Source: Rhodospirillales bacterium (GTDB lineage: Bacteria; Pseudomonadota; Alphaproteobacteria; Acetobacterales; Acetobacteraceae). Taken from it: a DNA stretch of 7,117 nt. The stretch lies in the NCBI GenBank assembly GCA_028866335.1, contig JAGWIL010000075.1:1-7117 (forward strand), read 5' to 3'. Shown one piece after another: positions 1 to 7,088 of the stretch (position 1 is the first letter of the stretch; every line of letters starts with the position of its first letter). A model generated the notes under the pieces. It searched no databases and was not told where the DNA came from. It saw only the letters and a program-made list of their open reading frames with translations. Made by a program: the position numbers and the translations under genes.

Positions 1-2642
1 TCAATGGCCGCCTGTGCTGCCGCCAGTCGCGCCACCGGCACGCGGTAGGGCGAGCAGGAAACATAATCCAGCCCCACGCTATCGCAAAAGCTGATGGAAG
101 CCGGGTCGCCGCCATGCTCGCCGCAAATGCCGAGCTTCAGCCCAGGCTTCACCGCCCGCCCTCGCTCCGCCGCGACTTTCACCAGCCAGCCCACGCCCTC
201 CACGTCGATGGAAACGAACGGGTCCTTCTGCAGAATACCTTGCTCAACATAAGTAGGCAGAAACTTGCCAGCATCGTCGCGCGAGAGGCCAAACACCGTT
301 TGCGTCAAATCATTGGTGCCGAAGGAGAAGAAATCCGCCGCCTCGGCAATCTCGCCTGCGGCAATGGCGGCACGCGGTAGCTCGATCATCGTACCCACAG
401 AATACTCGATGGTCTTGCCGGTTTCCGTGAACACCGCTTTCGCCATGCCGTCCACCTGGGCGCGGGTGATGTCCAGCTCCTTTTTGGTGCCGATCAGCGG
501 GATCATAATCTCCGGCACCGGGGCTTTGGCGGTTTGGGAAACCTCGATTGCCGCCTCAAAAATCGCCCGGGCCTGCATCTCGTAAATTTCCGGATAGCTG
601 ATGCCAAGCCGGCAACCGCGATGCCCGAGCATCGGGTTGGTTTCGGCAAGCTCGGCGGCGCGCGCGCGGATGGCGGTTTCATCCATCCCCAACGCCCCTG
701 CCACCTCCTTCAACTCAGCCTCGCCATGCGGCAAAAATTCATGCAGCGGCGGGTCCAGCAGCCGGATCGTCACCGGCAGACCTTCCATGATCTTGAACAG
801 CGAGACGAAATCCTCCCGCTGGAAGGGCAGCAGCTTGGCCAGAGCGGCACGGCGCCCCGCCTCGTCGCGGGACATGATCATCTGCCGCACCGCGCCGATG
901 CGCTCGGCATCGAAGAACATATGTTCGGTACGGCTGAGGCCGATGCCCTCGGCGCCGAATTTACGCGCGGTTTCGGCATCCAACGGGGTTTCCGCATTGG
1001 CGCGAATCTTCAACCGGCGCACCCCGTCCGCCCAATCCATCAAGGTGCCGAAATCGCCAGAAAGCTGCGGCTCGATCATCTTCACCATGCCGGTGAAGAC
1101 TTCGCCGGTGGAACCATCGATGGTGATAATATCCCCCGCCCGCAGCGTCACCCCCCCGGCGGAAAGCATTTGCGCTTTGTAATCCACCGAAATGCCACCG
1201 GCTCCGGCCACACAAGGCCGGCCCATGCCGCGCGCCACCACTGCGGCATGGCTGGTCATGCCGCCACGGGTGGTGAGAATGCCCTTGGCGGCGTGCATAC
1301 CGTGAATATCCTCAGGGCTGGTCTCAATCCGCACCAGCACCACGGCCTCACCCTTCTGCGCGCGCATCTCGGCTTCATCGGCCGAGAACACCACAGCGCC
1401 AGAAGCAGCTCCCGGCGAGGCAGGCAGGCCCTTGGATAAAACTTTCTTCTCCGCCTTCGGGTCCAGCATAGGGTGCAGCAACTGGTCCAGCGAGGCCGGG
1501 TTCACGCGCATCACGGCGGTGTTGCGGTCAATCAGCCCTTCATTTGCCATCTCCACGGCAATGCGGAGCGAGGCAGCGGCCGAACGCTTGCCCGCGCGCG
1601 TCTGCAACATATAAAGCTTGTTCTGCTGCACCGTGAATTCGATGTCCTGCATATCCTTGTAGTGTTTCTCAAGGGTTTCACGAACCTGGTGCAGCTCTTT
1701 GTAAGCCTCCGGCAGCGCCTCCTCCATGGAAATTTCGCCAGGTTTCGCATAGGCCTTGGAAAGCGGGCGCGGGGTACGAATGCCCGCCACCACATCCTCA
1801 CCCTGGGCGTTCACCAGATATTCGCCATAGAATTCATTCAAGCCCGTTGAAGGGTCGCGGGTAAAACACACGCCTGTCGCGCAATCATCACCCATATTGC
1901 CGAACACCATGGCCTGCACATTCACCGCCGTGCCCCAATCCGCCGGAATATCATGCAGGCGGCGATACACATTCGCGCGCGGGTTCATCCAACTGCCAAA
2001 CACGGCGCTAATCGCACCCCAAAGCTGGTCCTGCGGGTCCTGCGGGAAGGGCTTGCCGAGTTCTTCGGCCACCATCTTCTTGTAGCCCTCCACCACGTCG
2101 CGCCAATGCGCCGGGGTGAGAGCCGTGTCCTCAATCACATCCGCTTCCAGCTTGGCGTGCTCGATAATCTCTTCAAACCGGTGATGGTCCACACCCAGCA
2201 CCACGGAGCCATACATCTGGATGAAGCGGCGATAGCTGTCCCAGGCGAAACGCTCATCGCCAGAGGCAATGGCCAGGCCCTGCACGGTTTCGTCGTTAAG
2301 GCCAAGGTTCAGCACCGTATCCATCATACCCGGCATGGAAACCCGCGCGCCGGAGCGCACGGAAACCAATAGCGGCTTGTCCTTGTCGCCGAACTTGCGG
2401 TCCACGGCTTTCTCAATCCGGGCCAGCGCCGCATCCAATTGGGCCTTCAGCTCGGCCGGGTAATTGCGGTCATTTTCGTAATAGGCTGTGCAAACTTCAG
2501 TGGTAATGGTGAAGCCGGGCGGAACGGGCAAATCAATGCTTGCCATCTCGGCCAGATTGGCCCCCTTGCCGCCGAGTAAATTACGGAGCGCGGCGTTGCC
2601 ATCATTCACGCCAGCCCCGAAATTATACACCCATTTCGTCAT
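1..2642 (-). CDS. ppdK: Pyruvate, phosphate dikinase (3' end just outside the window)
   Basis: This cytoplasmic enzyme interconverts pyruvate + ATP + Pi with PEP + AMP + PPi. It serves gluconeogenesis from C2/C3 substrates or PPi-linked glycolysis. The frame is open for 880 codons from ATG 2642 and runs off the left edge without a stop; the family is about 875-900 residues, so only a few are missing. The N-terminal ATP-grasp domain shows GGKGANLAEM (24-33) and SVRSGAR (94-100), with Lys26 and Arg97 as probable ATP contacts. The swivelling phosphohistidine domain has TTRGGMTSH (457-465), with His465 as the likely phosphocarrier. The C-terminal PEP/pyruvate barrel has FSFGTNDLTQ (772-781) and GICGEHGG with Cys840, matching the catalytic cysteine of characterised PPDKs. 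All catalytic motifs are intact and in one frame. It is the third gene after glyQ and glyS, 15 bases downstream of glyS, so it is probably co-transcribed. Identity is secure. The preferred direction in the cell cannot be read from sequence. Confidence 0.97.
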   Translation of the reverse strand, partial: MTKWVYNFGAGVNDGNAALRNLLGGKGANLAEMASIDLPVPPGFTITTEVCTAYYENDRNYPAELKAQLDAALARIEKAVDRKFGDKDKPLLVSVRSGARVSMPGMMDTVLNLGLNDETVQGLAIASGDERFAWDSYRRFIQMYGSVVLGVDHHRFEEIIEHAKLEADVIEDTALTPAHWRDVVEGYKKMVAEELGKPFPQDPQDQLWGAISAVFGSWMNPRANVYRRLHDIPADWGTAVNVQAMVFGNMGDDCATGVCFTRDPSTGLNEFYGEYLVNAQGEDVVAGIRTPRPLSKAYAKPGEISMEEALPEAYKELHQVRETLEKHYKDMQDIEFTVQQNKLYMLQTRAGKRSAAASLRIAVEMANEGLIDRNTAVMRVNPASLDQLLHPMLDPKAEKKVLSKGLPASPGAASGAVVFSADEAEMRAQKGEAVVLVRIETSPEDIHGMHAAKGILTTRGGMTSHAAVVARGMGRPCVAGAGGISVDYKAQMLSAGGVTLRAGDIITIDGSTGEVFTGMVKMIEPQLSGDFGTLMDWADGVRRLKIRANAETPLDAETARKFGAEGIGLSRTEHMFFDAERIGAVRQMIMSRDEAGRRAALAKLLPFQREDFVSLFKIMEGLPVTIRLLDPPLHEFLPHGEAELKEVAGALGMDETAIRARAAELAETNPMLGHRGCRLGISYPEIYEMQARAIFEAAIEVSQTAKAPVPEIMIPLIGTKKELDITRAQVDGMAKAVFTETGKTIEYSVGTMIELPRAAIAAGEIAEAADFFSFGTNDLTQTVFGLSRDDAGKFLPTYVEQGILQKDPFVSIDVEGVGWLVKVAAERGRAVKPGLKLGICGEHGGDPASISFCDSVGLDYVSCSPYRVPVARLAAAQAAI

Positions 2643-2652
2643 GATTTTTGCA

Positions 2653-2659
2653 CTCCCTC
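2653..2659 (-). promoter_or_regulatory. ppdK ribosome binding site overlapping the glyS stop
   Basis: On the minus strand GAGGGAG lies 10 bases before the ppdK ATG (2642-2640), and its first two bases are the last two of the glyS TGA (2660-2658). Ribosomes finishing glyS would sit on this site, which suggests termination-reinitiation coupling. It also supports the chosen ppdK start. The coupling is inferred; the overlap is seen directly. Confidence 0.7.
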
Positions 2660-4661
2660 AACCTTCTATGCGTGAAAACTCCGCCACTTGGTTGACCGCG
2701 TGCGTGAAGCGCGCGAGCAATCGTAAACGATTTTGCCGTAATTCAGGCGATTCAGAATTTACCGTCACTTTTTCGAAAAATGCGTCGATGACTGATCGCA
2801 ATTTCGCAAAACCCGCCATCGCTATTGCATAATTTTCTGCCGCGAAATCCGGGATGGTATTGTTAAGCACGAAATGCAAATCATCACGCAAATCTTCTTC
2901 CGCTTTTTCCGGCAACGGCCCTTGCACAGGGTCTGGAAGGTGCGGGCCATCCTTGGCGTTTTCGATCTTCAAAATATTCGCGGCACGTTTGTAAGCAGCC
3001 AGAAGATTTCTGCCATCTTCTGTACTTAGCATAATCTCAAGCGCCTCAACCCGCTTCATCAACCGTACGAGGTCGTCGTCCTCACCCGCCGCCAGAACGG
3101 CATCCAAAACGTCAAACCTCTTGCCCTCGCCACGAAGTTTTACGCGCAGCCGTTCGACGATGAAGCCAAACAGCTCCTTATCGCCTTTGATAAGCGGCAG
3201 CAGATGCAAGCGCAGCCCATTCTCCAAAATAATCCTAATCACCCCAAGCGCCGCGCGGCGCAACGCAAACGGGTCGCCCGAGCCTGTCGGCTTTTCACCA
3301 ACCGCGAAAAATTCCCGCAGCGTGTCCAGCTTATCCGCCAGTGCCACCGCAACCGGCACAATGCCAACCGGCACATCATCCGAAGGGCCTTTCGGCTGGT
3401 AATGGGTGGAAATCGCCGCGCCGATAACCGGCCCGCGCCCGCGCGCGGCGTAATAACCGCCCATTATACCTTGCAGTTCAGGAAACTCGCCCACCATGCC
3501 GGTCACGAGGTCAGCCTTGGCCAGCAAACCCGCCGTCGCTGCCTGCCCGGCTTCCTCGGCCGAGCCTCCCAGAGCCGAAGCAATCTCCTCCGCCAAATCC
3601 GCAACCCGGTCCGCGCGCTGGCGCTGCGTACCAATCTTCGCGTGGAAGGTAATTTTCTCAAGCTTTGGCAGCAACGCATCCAAAGGTGTCTTTAAATCCA
3701 GTGCCCAGAAATGCCGTGCATCGGAAAGCCTAGCGCGCAGCACACGCTCATTGCCCGCAATAATCGCCACCCCACCATCATTCGCCGCTAGATTCGCCAC
3801 AAAGGCGAAATACGGGGCTGGCTTGCCCGCTGCATCGCGCAAGGCGAAATATTTCTGATTGATCTTCATGGAAAGCTCACGCACCTCCGGCGGCAATTCC
3901 ATGAATTCCGGGTCAATCTGCCCGATCAACGGCACCGGATATTCCACCAGCCCGGTCACCTCGTCCAGCAACGCCTCATCCGGTGCCACGGTAAGGCCAA
4001 GCTTCGCCGCCGCGGCCGCAATGCCCTCGGTGATTTTGATCCGACGCTCCTGCTGGTCCGCGACAACGTGGTGCTCGCGTAGCTTTTCTTCCCACACAGC
4101 GGCGGAGGAAACCTCAAACGGCCCCTTCCCATGCACGCGGTGGCCTTCGGTGATGTTGCTGGCTGTCACCGGGCCAAGAACGATGGGAATGACTTCGCCA
4201 TCCAGCAGACACACGATACGGCGCAGCGGTCGAACCCAAGTGAACTCCCCACCCGAACCCCAACGCATGGATTTCGGCCAGCGTAGATTAGCCAAGGCGC
4301 GCGGCAACACCGAAACAATTAACTGCCGCGCCGAATTGGCTGAATTTATTTTGTTCAATACCCAGAAATCACCTTCTTGGGTCAGCGCTTCCTTTGCCGC
4401 GCCATGCTTGCGCAGAAAGCCAGCCAAAGCCTGTTCTGGTGCGCTGGTGCGCGGGCCGCGCTCTACAATTTTTTGCTCAGGTACTTCATCATCTATCACG
4501 AGGCTGAGTGCGAGCCGACGTGGGCCAAAATAGTGAATTTCCTGCCGAGGCTTGAGCGGCATCAGATCGGCCATGACGAATACAGCCAGTGCTTCAGCCG
4601 CACCCACCTGCATTCGCGCCGGAATTTCTTCTGAAAAAAGTTCGAGAAAAAACTCAGCCAT
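2658..4661 (-). CDS. glyS: Glycine--tRNA ligase beta subunit
   Basis: This is the beta subunit of the alpha2beta2 class II glycyl-tRNA synthetase, which with GlyQ charges tRNA-Gly in the cytoplasm. Beta recognises and holds the tRNA, while the aminoacylation site lies in alpha. The 667-residue product is close to the E. coli length of 689. It starts with the family hallmark MAEFFLELFSEEIPARM. Other family stretches are KSMRWG (130-135), VEYP (239-242), FHAKIGTQ (339-346), ADLVTGMVGEFPELQGIMGG (383-402) and DPFALRRAALGVIRII (463-478). The C-terminal DALR-type anticodon-binding region ends with LRQNRLRLLARF (641-652). The frame is open 24 codons further upstream, but that stretch overlaps glyQ, so ATG 4661 is chosen: it has GGGGGAA at 4672-4666 as ribosome binding site and matches the family N-terminus. 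Its 3' part is clearly more AT-rich than ppdK. The middle gene of glyQ-glyS-ppdK. Confidence 0.97.
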   Translation of the reverse strand: MAEFFLELFSEEIPARMQVGAAEALAVFVMADLMPLKPRQEIHYFGPRRLALSLVIDDEVPEQKIVERGPRTSAPEQALAGFLRKHGAAKEALTQEGDFWVLNKINSANSARQLIVSVLPRALANLRWPKSMRWGSGGEFTWVRPLRRIVCLLDGEVIPIVLGPVTASNITEGHRVHGKGPFEVSSAAVWEEKLREHHVVADQQERRIKITEGIAAAAAKLGLTVAPDEALLDEVTGLVEYPVPLIGQIDPEFMELPPEVRELSMKINQKYFALRDAAGKPAPYFAFVANLAANDGGVAIIAGNERVLRARLSDARHFWALDLKTPLDALLPKLEKITFHAKIGTQRQRADRVADLAEEIASALGGSAEEAGQAATAGLLAKADLVTGMVGEFPELQGIMGGYYAARGRGPVIGAAISTHYQPKGPSDDVPVGIVPVAVALADKLDTLREFFAVGEKPTGSGDPFALRRAALGVIRIILENGLRLHLLPLIKGDKELFGFIVERLRVKLRGEGKRFDVLDAVLAAGEDDDLVRLMKRVEALEIMLSTEDGRNLLAAYKRAANILKIENAKDGPHLPDPVQGPLPEKAEEDLRDDLHFVLNNTIPDFAAENYAIAMAGFAKLRSVIDAFFEKVTVNSESPELRQNRLRLLARFTHAVNQVAEFSRIEG

Positions 4662-4662
4662 C

Positions 4663-5535
4663 TTATTCCCCCGCCACCCAGGCTTCGGCGCAGGCTTTCG
4701 CCAAATTCCGCACCCGCGCGATGTAAGCGGCACGCTCCGCCACTGAAATCACGCCCCGCGCATCCAGCAAATTGAACAAATGGCTCGCTTTAATGCACTG
4801 GTCATAGGCTGGCTGCGCTACACCTGCCGCCACCAAAGCCTGGCATTCTGCCTCGGCATCCTCAAAATGCCTTGCCAGCATTTCGGTGTTCGCCAGCTCG
4901 AAATTATGCTTGGAATAATCCTGCTCGGCCCGCAAAAACACATCGCCATAGCTCACGCCCTGGCCGTTGAAATCCAGGTCGTACACATTCTCAACGCCCT
5001 GCACATACATCGCCAGGCGCTCCAGCCCATAGGTCAGCTCGGCCGAGGGCGAAACGCAGGCAATACCGCCCACCTGCTGGAAATAGGTGAACTGCGTCAC
5101 CTCCATGCCGTCGCACCAGACTTCCCAGCCCAGACCCCAGGCGCCCAAAGTCGGGCTTTCCCAGTCATCCTCGACGAATCGGATATCATGCTTGCGCCGG
5201 TCGATGCCGATGGCGTCATAGCTCTCCAGCAGCAGCTCCTGGATATTATCCGGGCTTGGCTTCAGCAACGCCTGATACTGGTAATAATGCTGCAATCGGT
5301 TCGGGTTTTCGCCATAGCGCCCGTCTGATGGCCGGCGGGAAGGCTGCACATAAGCCGCCTTCCAGGGCTTGGGCCCCAGCGCCCGCAAAGTGGTGGCAGG
5401 GTGGAACGTGCCAGCCCCCATTTCCACGTCATAAGGCTGCAAAATCACGCAGCCCTGCTTGGCCCAGAAAGCGTGTAATGTCAGAATAATGTCCTGGAAG
5501 CTCTTTGGCTTGCCTTGGTTGCTATGGACTGTCAT
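4663..5535 (-). CDS. glyQ: Glycine--tRNA ligase alpha subunit
   Basis: This is the catalytic alpha subunit of the bacterial alpha2beta2 glycyl-tRNA synthetase. It activates glycine with ATP to glycyl-AMP and PPi, then charges tRNA-Gly together with GlyS. The 290-residue product is near the E. coli length of 303. Class II core features are visible: [16 protein letters not shown] (40-55) near motif 1, [18 protein letters not shown] (63-80) with motif 2 arginines, and [13 protein letters not shown] (169-181) as the motif 3 arginine helix. The family stretches [19 protein letters not shown] (122-140) and [14 protein letters not shown] (144-157) are also present. The frame is open upstream to 5730, but that part is Ala/Arg-rich, unlike the family and antisense to the neighbouring membrane gene, so ATG 5535 is preferred. 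The ribosome binding site there is weak (AAAGG very close to ATG). First gene of the operon; it ends one base before glyS, which suggests coupled 1:1 synthesis of the subunits. Confidence 0.97.
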   Translation of the reverse strand: MTVHSNQGKPKSFQDIILTLHAFWAKQGCVILQPYDVEMGAGTFHPATTLRALGPKPWKAAYVQPSRRPSDGRYGENPNRLQHYYQYQALLKPSPDNIQELLLESYDAIGIDRRKHDIRFVEDDWESPTLGAWGLGWEVWCDGMEVTQFTYFQQVGGIACVSPSAELTYGLERLAMYVQGVENVYDLDFNGQGVSYGDVFLRAEQDYSKHNFELANTEMLARHFEDAEAECQALVAAGVAQPAYDQCIKASHLFNLLDARGVISVAERAAYIARVRNLAKACAEAWVAGE

Positions 5536-5595
5536 GGACCTTTGGTGAAGCTGACGCGCCGCAGCAATACGGCCCCGCACCAGGAAGAGCAACCG

Positions 5596-5602
5596 AGAAG
5601 GA
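5596..5602 (+). promoter_or_regulatory. Ribosome binding site of the small membrane gene
   Basis: AGAAGGA lies six bases before ATG 5609. This strong Shine-Dalgarno match is the main reason to accept the following short, unrecognised reading frame as a real gene and to fix its start. Confidence 0.65.
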
Positions 5603-5608
5603 CGGCAA

Positions 5609-5986
5609 ATGGGCATAACAGCACAGTGCAAACCGCAGGACTTCGCCGGGGCAGCGCTGGCAGCGTTAATCGGCGGCGGCGCGTTCGCCTTCCGGCATTT
5701 TGCCATCGTGCCGCGTGCCACCGTGGGCATTTGCGCCGCAACCGCAGCCCCCGGCTGGTGCGTGCCGCGCGGCTGGGTGCTGCATTGGCAATATCTGGGT
5801 AGTTTTGGCTGGGCCGCGCTAGCGGCGGGAGTGCTGGCCTTTGTCTGCGGTCAACGCATAATCGCAGGGCTGGCCATCGGCCTCGGCATTGCGGCAGTGG
5901 TAAATTTCAACGGCACGCAAGGCATCATCGGCGCCGCTTTGGGCCTGGTGGCATGGCTCAGCCTGCTCACCCGGCGGCCACGATAA
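5609..5986 (+). CDS. Small hydrophobic membrane protein of unknown function
   Basis: I do not recognise this 125-residue protein. It is rich in Ala, Gly, Leu and Ile, with about four hydrophobic stretches: residues 12-30, 63-80, 84-99 and 104-120. A less hydrophobic segment (35-60) carries two cysteines (42, 51) and the Trp/Pro-rich stretch [14 protein letters not shown] (48-61). The C-terminus is short and basic (TRRPR). There is no clear cleavable signal peptide, so it is probably an integral inner-membrane protein. Support for a real gene comes from a good ribosome binding site, membrane-protein composition over its whole length and placement in an otherwise unexplained gap. It is divergent from glyQ (73 bases between the start codons) and convergent with accA. 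Its stop is followed after one base by the fold-back repeat. The minus-strand frames over it look like shadows. Existence fairly likely; function unknown. Confidence 0.72.
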   Translation: MGITAQCKPQDFAGAALAALIGGGAFAFRHFAIVPRATVGICAATAAPGWCVPRGWVLHWQYLGSFGWAALAAGVLAFVCGQRIIAGLAIGLGIAAVVNFNGTQGIIGAALGLVAWLSLLTRRPR

Positions 5987-5987
5987 G

Positions 5988-6134
5988 TAGAGGTTGTTTG
6001 AGAAGTCGCTGTGGTGAGTCGCCAGAGTATGATTTTTGAGCACCGGAGCGGAGCGTACTTAAAGTACGTGAGCACCGGAGCGCAGAAAATCGTGCTTTGG
6101 CGGCCTCCACAGTAGACTTATCGAATAGCCTCTA
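5988..6134. repeat. 147-bp fold-back repeat with TA ends (MITE-like)
   Basis: The sequence from TAGAGG (5988-5993) to CCTCTA (6129-6134) is an imperfect palindrome whose outer ends and central inverted repeat share the same centre, base 6061. The outermost stem is TAGAGG plus ten further positions that pair fully when G-U is allowed. Further paired blocks are AAGTC (6003-6007), CTGTGG (6009-6014 with 6107-6112) and 6022-6037 with 6085-6100. The core is CGTACTT/AAGTACG around A6061. If the TA at each end is a target duplication, the element proper is 5990-6132 (143 bp). TA duplications are known for IS630/Tc1-type elements and some IS5-family groups, and non-coding derivatives of such elements look like this. 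It holds no plausible gene. Whether it is mobile or multicopy cannot be seen in this window. Confidence 0.7.
6038..6082 (+). repeat. Paired 13-nt direct repeat flanking a central palindrome
   Basis: GAGCACCGGAGCG occurs twice in the same orientation, at 6038-6050 and 6070-6082, inside the apex of the larger fold-back. Between them lies CGTACTT-A-AAGTACG (6054-6068), a perfect 7-bp inverted repeat with a one-base centre. The CCGG cores are self-complementary, so the two copies can pair with each other through CCGG or leave the short central hairpin exposed. This looks like a modular unit, perhaps a protein-binding site or the tip of a structured RNA. Confidence 0.8.
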
Positions 6135-7088
6135 TAGCCCCAGCTTGCCCATCGCCAAGAACTTCTCCCGGCGCTTCATCTTCAGCGCCTCGGGCCTTTG
6201 CCCCAGCAGCGGCTCCAGCGCCTTTTCCACCGCATCGCCAAGTGCTGCCAGCGCCACTTCAGGGTTCCGGTGGGCACCACCCATCGGCTCGGGCACAATC
6301 TCGTCAATCAGCCCTAATTTTTTCAAATCCTGCGCGGTAATGCGCATGGCTTCCGCCGCAACCGGGGCCTGGGCCGCGTCGCGCCACAAAATCGAGGCAC
6401 AGCCTTCCGGTGAGATCACCGAATAAATCGCGTGCTCATACATCAGCACCGCATTGCCCGCCGCCAGCGCAATCGCCCCGCCAGAGCCGCCCTCGCCGAT
6501 AATGGTCGCCACCAACGGCACCGGCGCATCCAAACACGCTTCAACCCCGCGCGCGATCGCCTCTGCCTGGCCCCGCGCCTCGGCCTCAATGCCTGGAAAC
6601 GCACCGGACGTATCCACGAAGGTAAGAATCGGCAGGTTGAAGCGCCCCGCCAGCTCCATCAGCCGGCGCGCCTTGCGGTAGCCCTCGGGCTTGGCCATGC
6701 CGAAATTATGCTTCAAGCGGGTTTCGGTATCCGTCCCCTTTTCAGTGCCGATCACCATCACCGCCCGGCCCCGGAAGCGGCCCATGCCGCCCACAATGGC
6801 CGCATCATCGGCATAGGCACGGTCCCCCGCCAGCGGGGTAAAATCCTCGATCAGCGCAGCGATAACGCCCAGCGCCTTCGGCCGCTCCGCATGGCGGGCA
6901 ACTTGCGTTTTCTGCCAGGGGCTCAGCTTGGCGTAGATGGCTTTAAGCTGCGCATCAGCCTTGGCGGAAAGCCTGGCCACCTCCTCGGCGATGTTGATCT
7001 CGCCGGGGGCGGCGGTCATCTGCCGCAAATCCTCGATCTTGCTCTCAAGCTCGGCGACGGGCTTTTCGAATTCCAGGTACTGACGCAT
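6132..7088 (-). CDS. accA: Acetyl-CoA carboxylase carboxyltransferase subunit alpha
   Basis: AccA forms an alpha2beta2 carboxyltransferase with AccD. It moves the carboxyl group from biotinyl-BCCP to acetyl-CoA to give malonyl-CoA, the committed step of fatty acid synthesis in the cytoplasm. The 318-residue product matches E. coli AccA (319). It opens with the family-like MRQYLEFEKPVAELE and a helical N-terminal region. The crotonase-fold core shows GTEKGTDTETRLKHNFGM (114-131), PEGYRKARRLM (134-144), FVDTSGAFPG (157-166), the glycine-rich GEGGSGGA (198-205) with its oxyanion-hole glycines, and VISPEGCASILW (224-235). The frame is also open from ATGs at 7106 and 7100. I chose 7088 by similarity to family N-termini; none of the three has a convincing Shine-Dalgarno sequence. 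The stop codon TAG (6134-6132) lies in the terminal TAGAGG of the adjacent fold-back repeat. No neighbour upstream is visible, so its transcription unit is unknown. Confidence 0.96.
   Translation of the reverse strand: MRQYLEFEKPVAELESKIEDLRQMTAAPGEINIAEEVARLSAKADAQLKAIYAKLSPWQKTQVARHAERPKALGVIAALIEDFTPLAGDRAYADDAAIVGGMGRFRGRAVMVIGTEKGTDTETRLKHNFGMAKPEGYRKARRLMELAGRFNLPILTFVDTSGAFPGIEAEARGQAEAIARGVEACLDAPVPLVATIIGEGGSGGAIALAAGNAVLMYEHAIYSVISPEGCASILWRDAAQAPVAAEAMRITAQDLKKLGLIDEIVPEPMGGAHRNPEVALAALGDAVEKALEPLLGQRPEALKMKRREKFLAMGKLGL

Noticed and set aside
1..3. Apparent TGA stop for ppdK at the left edge
   Set aside because: It is not in the ppdK frame, whose codons end at base 3; the frame continues past the window with GA as the first two bases of the next codon.
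534..1439. 301-codon open frame on the plus strand
   Set aside because: It lies wholly antisense to the conserved phosphohistidine and barrel parts of ppdK, has a His/Arg-rich composition typical of a reverse-frame shadow in GC-rich DNA, and shows no known motif.
3859..4533. 224-codon open frame on the plus strand
   Set aside because: It is fully antisense to glyS, Ser/Arg-rich, with no recognisable domain; a shadow of the real gene.
4662..4733. 24-codon N-terminal extension of glyS
   Set aside because: It overlaps glyQ and has no family similarity. ATG 4661 has a good ribosome binding site and the conserved N-terminus.
5564..5592. Possible minus-strand promoter for glyQ (TTGCTC, 17-base spacer, TATTGC)
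   Set aside because: Spacing is right, but each hexamer matches the consensus at only about half its positions, so it is not distinguishable from chance.
5536..5608. Glycine riboswitch or T-box leader ahead of glyQ
   Set aside because: The gap is only 73 bases and shows no riboswitch-like conserved core; T-box control of glycyl-tRNA synthetase is a Firmicutes feature.
5536..5730. 65-codon N-terminal extension of glyQ
   Set aside because: It is antisense to the small membrane gene, low in complexity (Ala/Arg) and unlike GlyQ family N-termini.
5819..6043. Minus-strand 74-codon frame across the repeat
   Set aside because: It runs through the fold-back repeat and antisense to the membrane gene, without a ribosome binding site or recognisable domain.
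5988..6134. Standard intrinsic terminator
   Set aside because: The hairpin lacks a U-run after the stem on either strand; the T-run at 6033-6037 lies inside the stem. A termination role is possible but not the classical kind.
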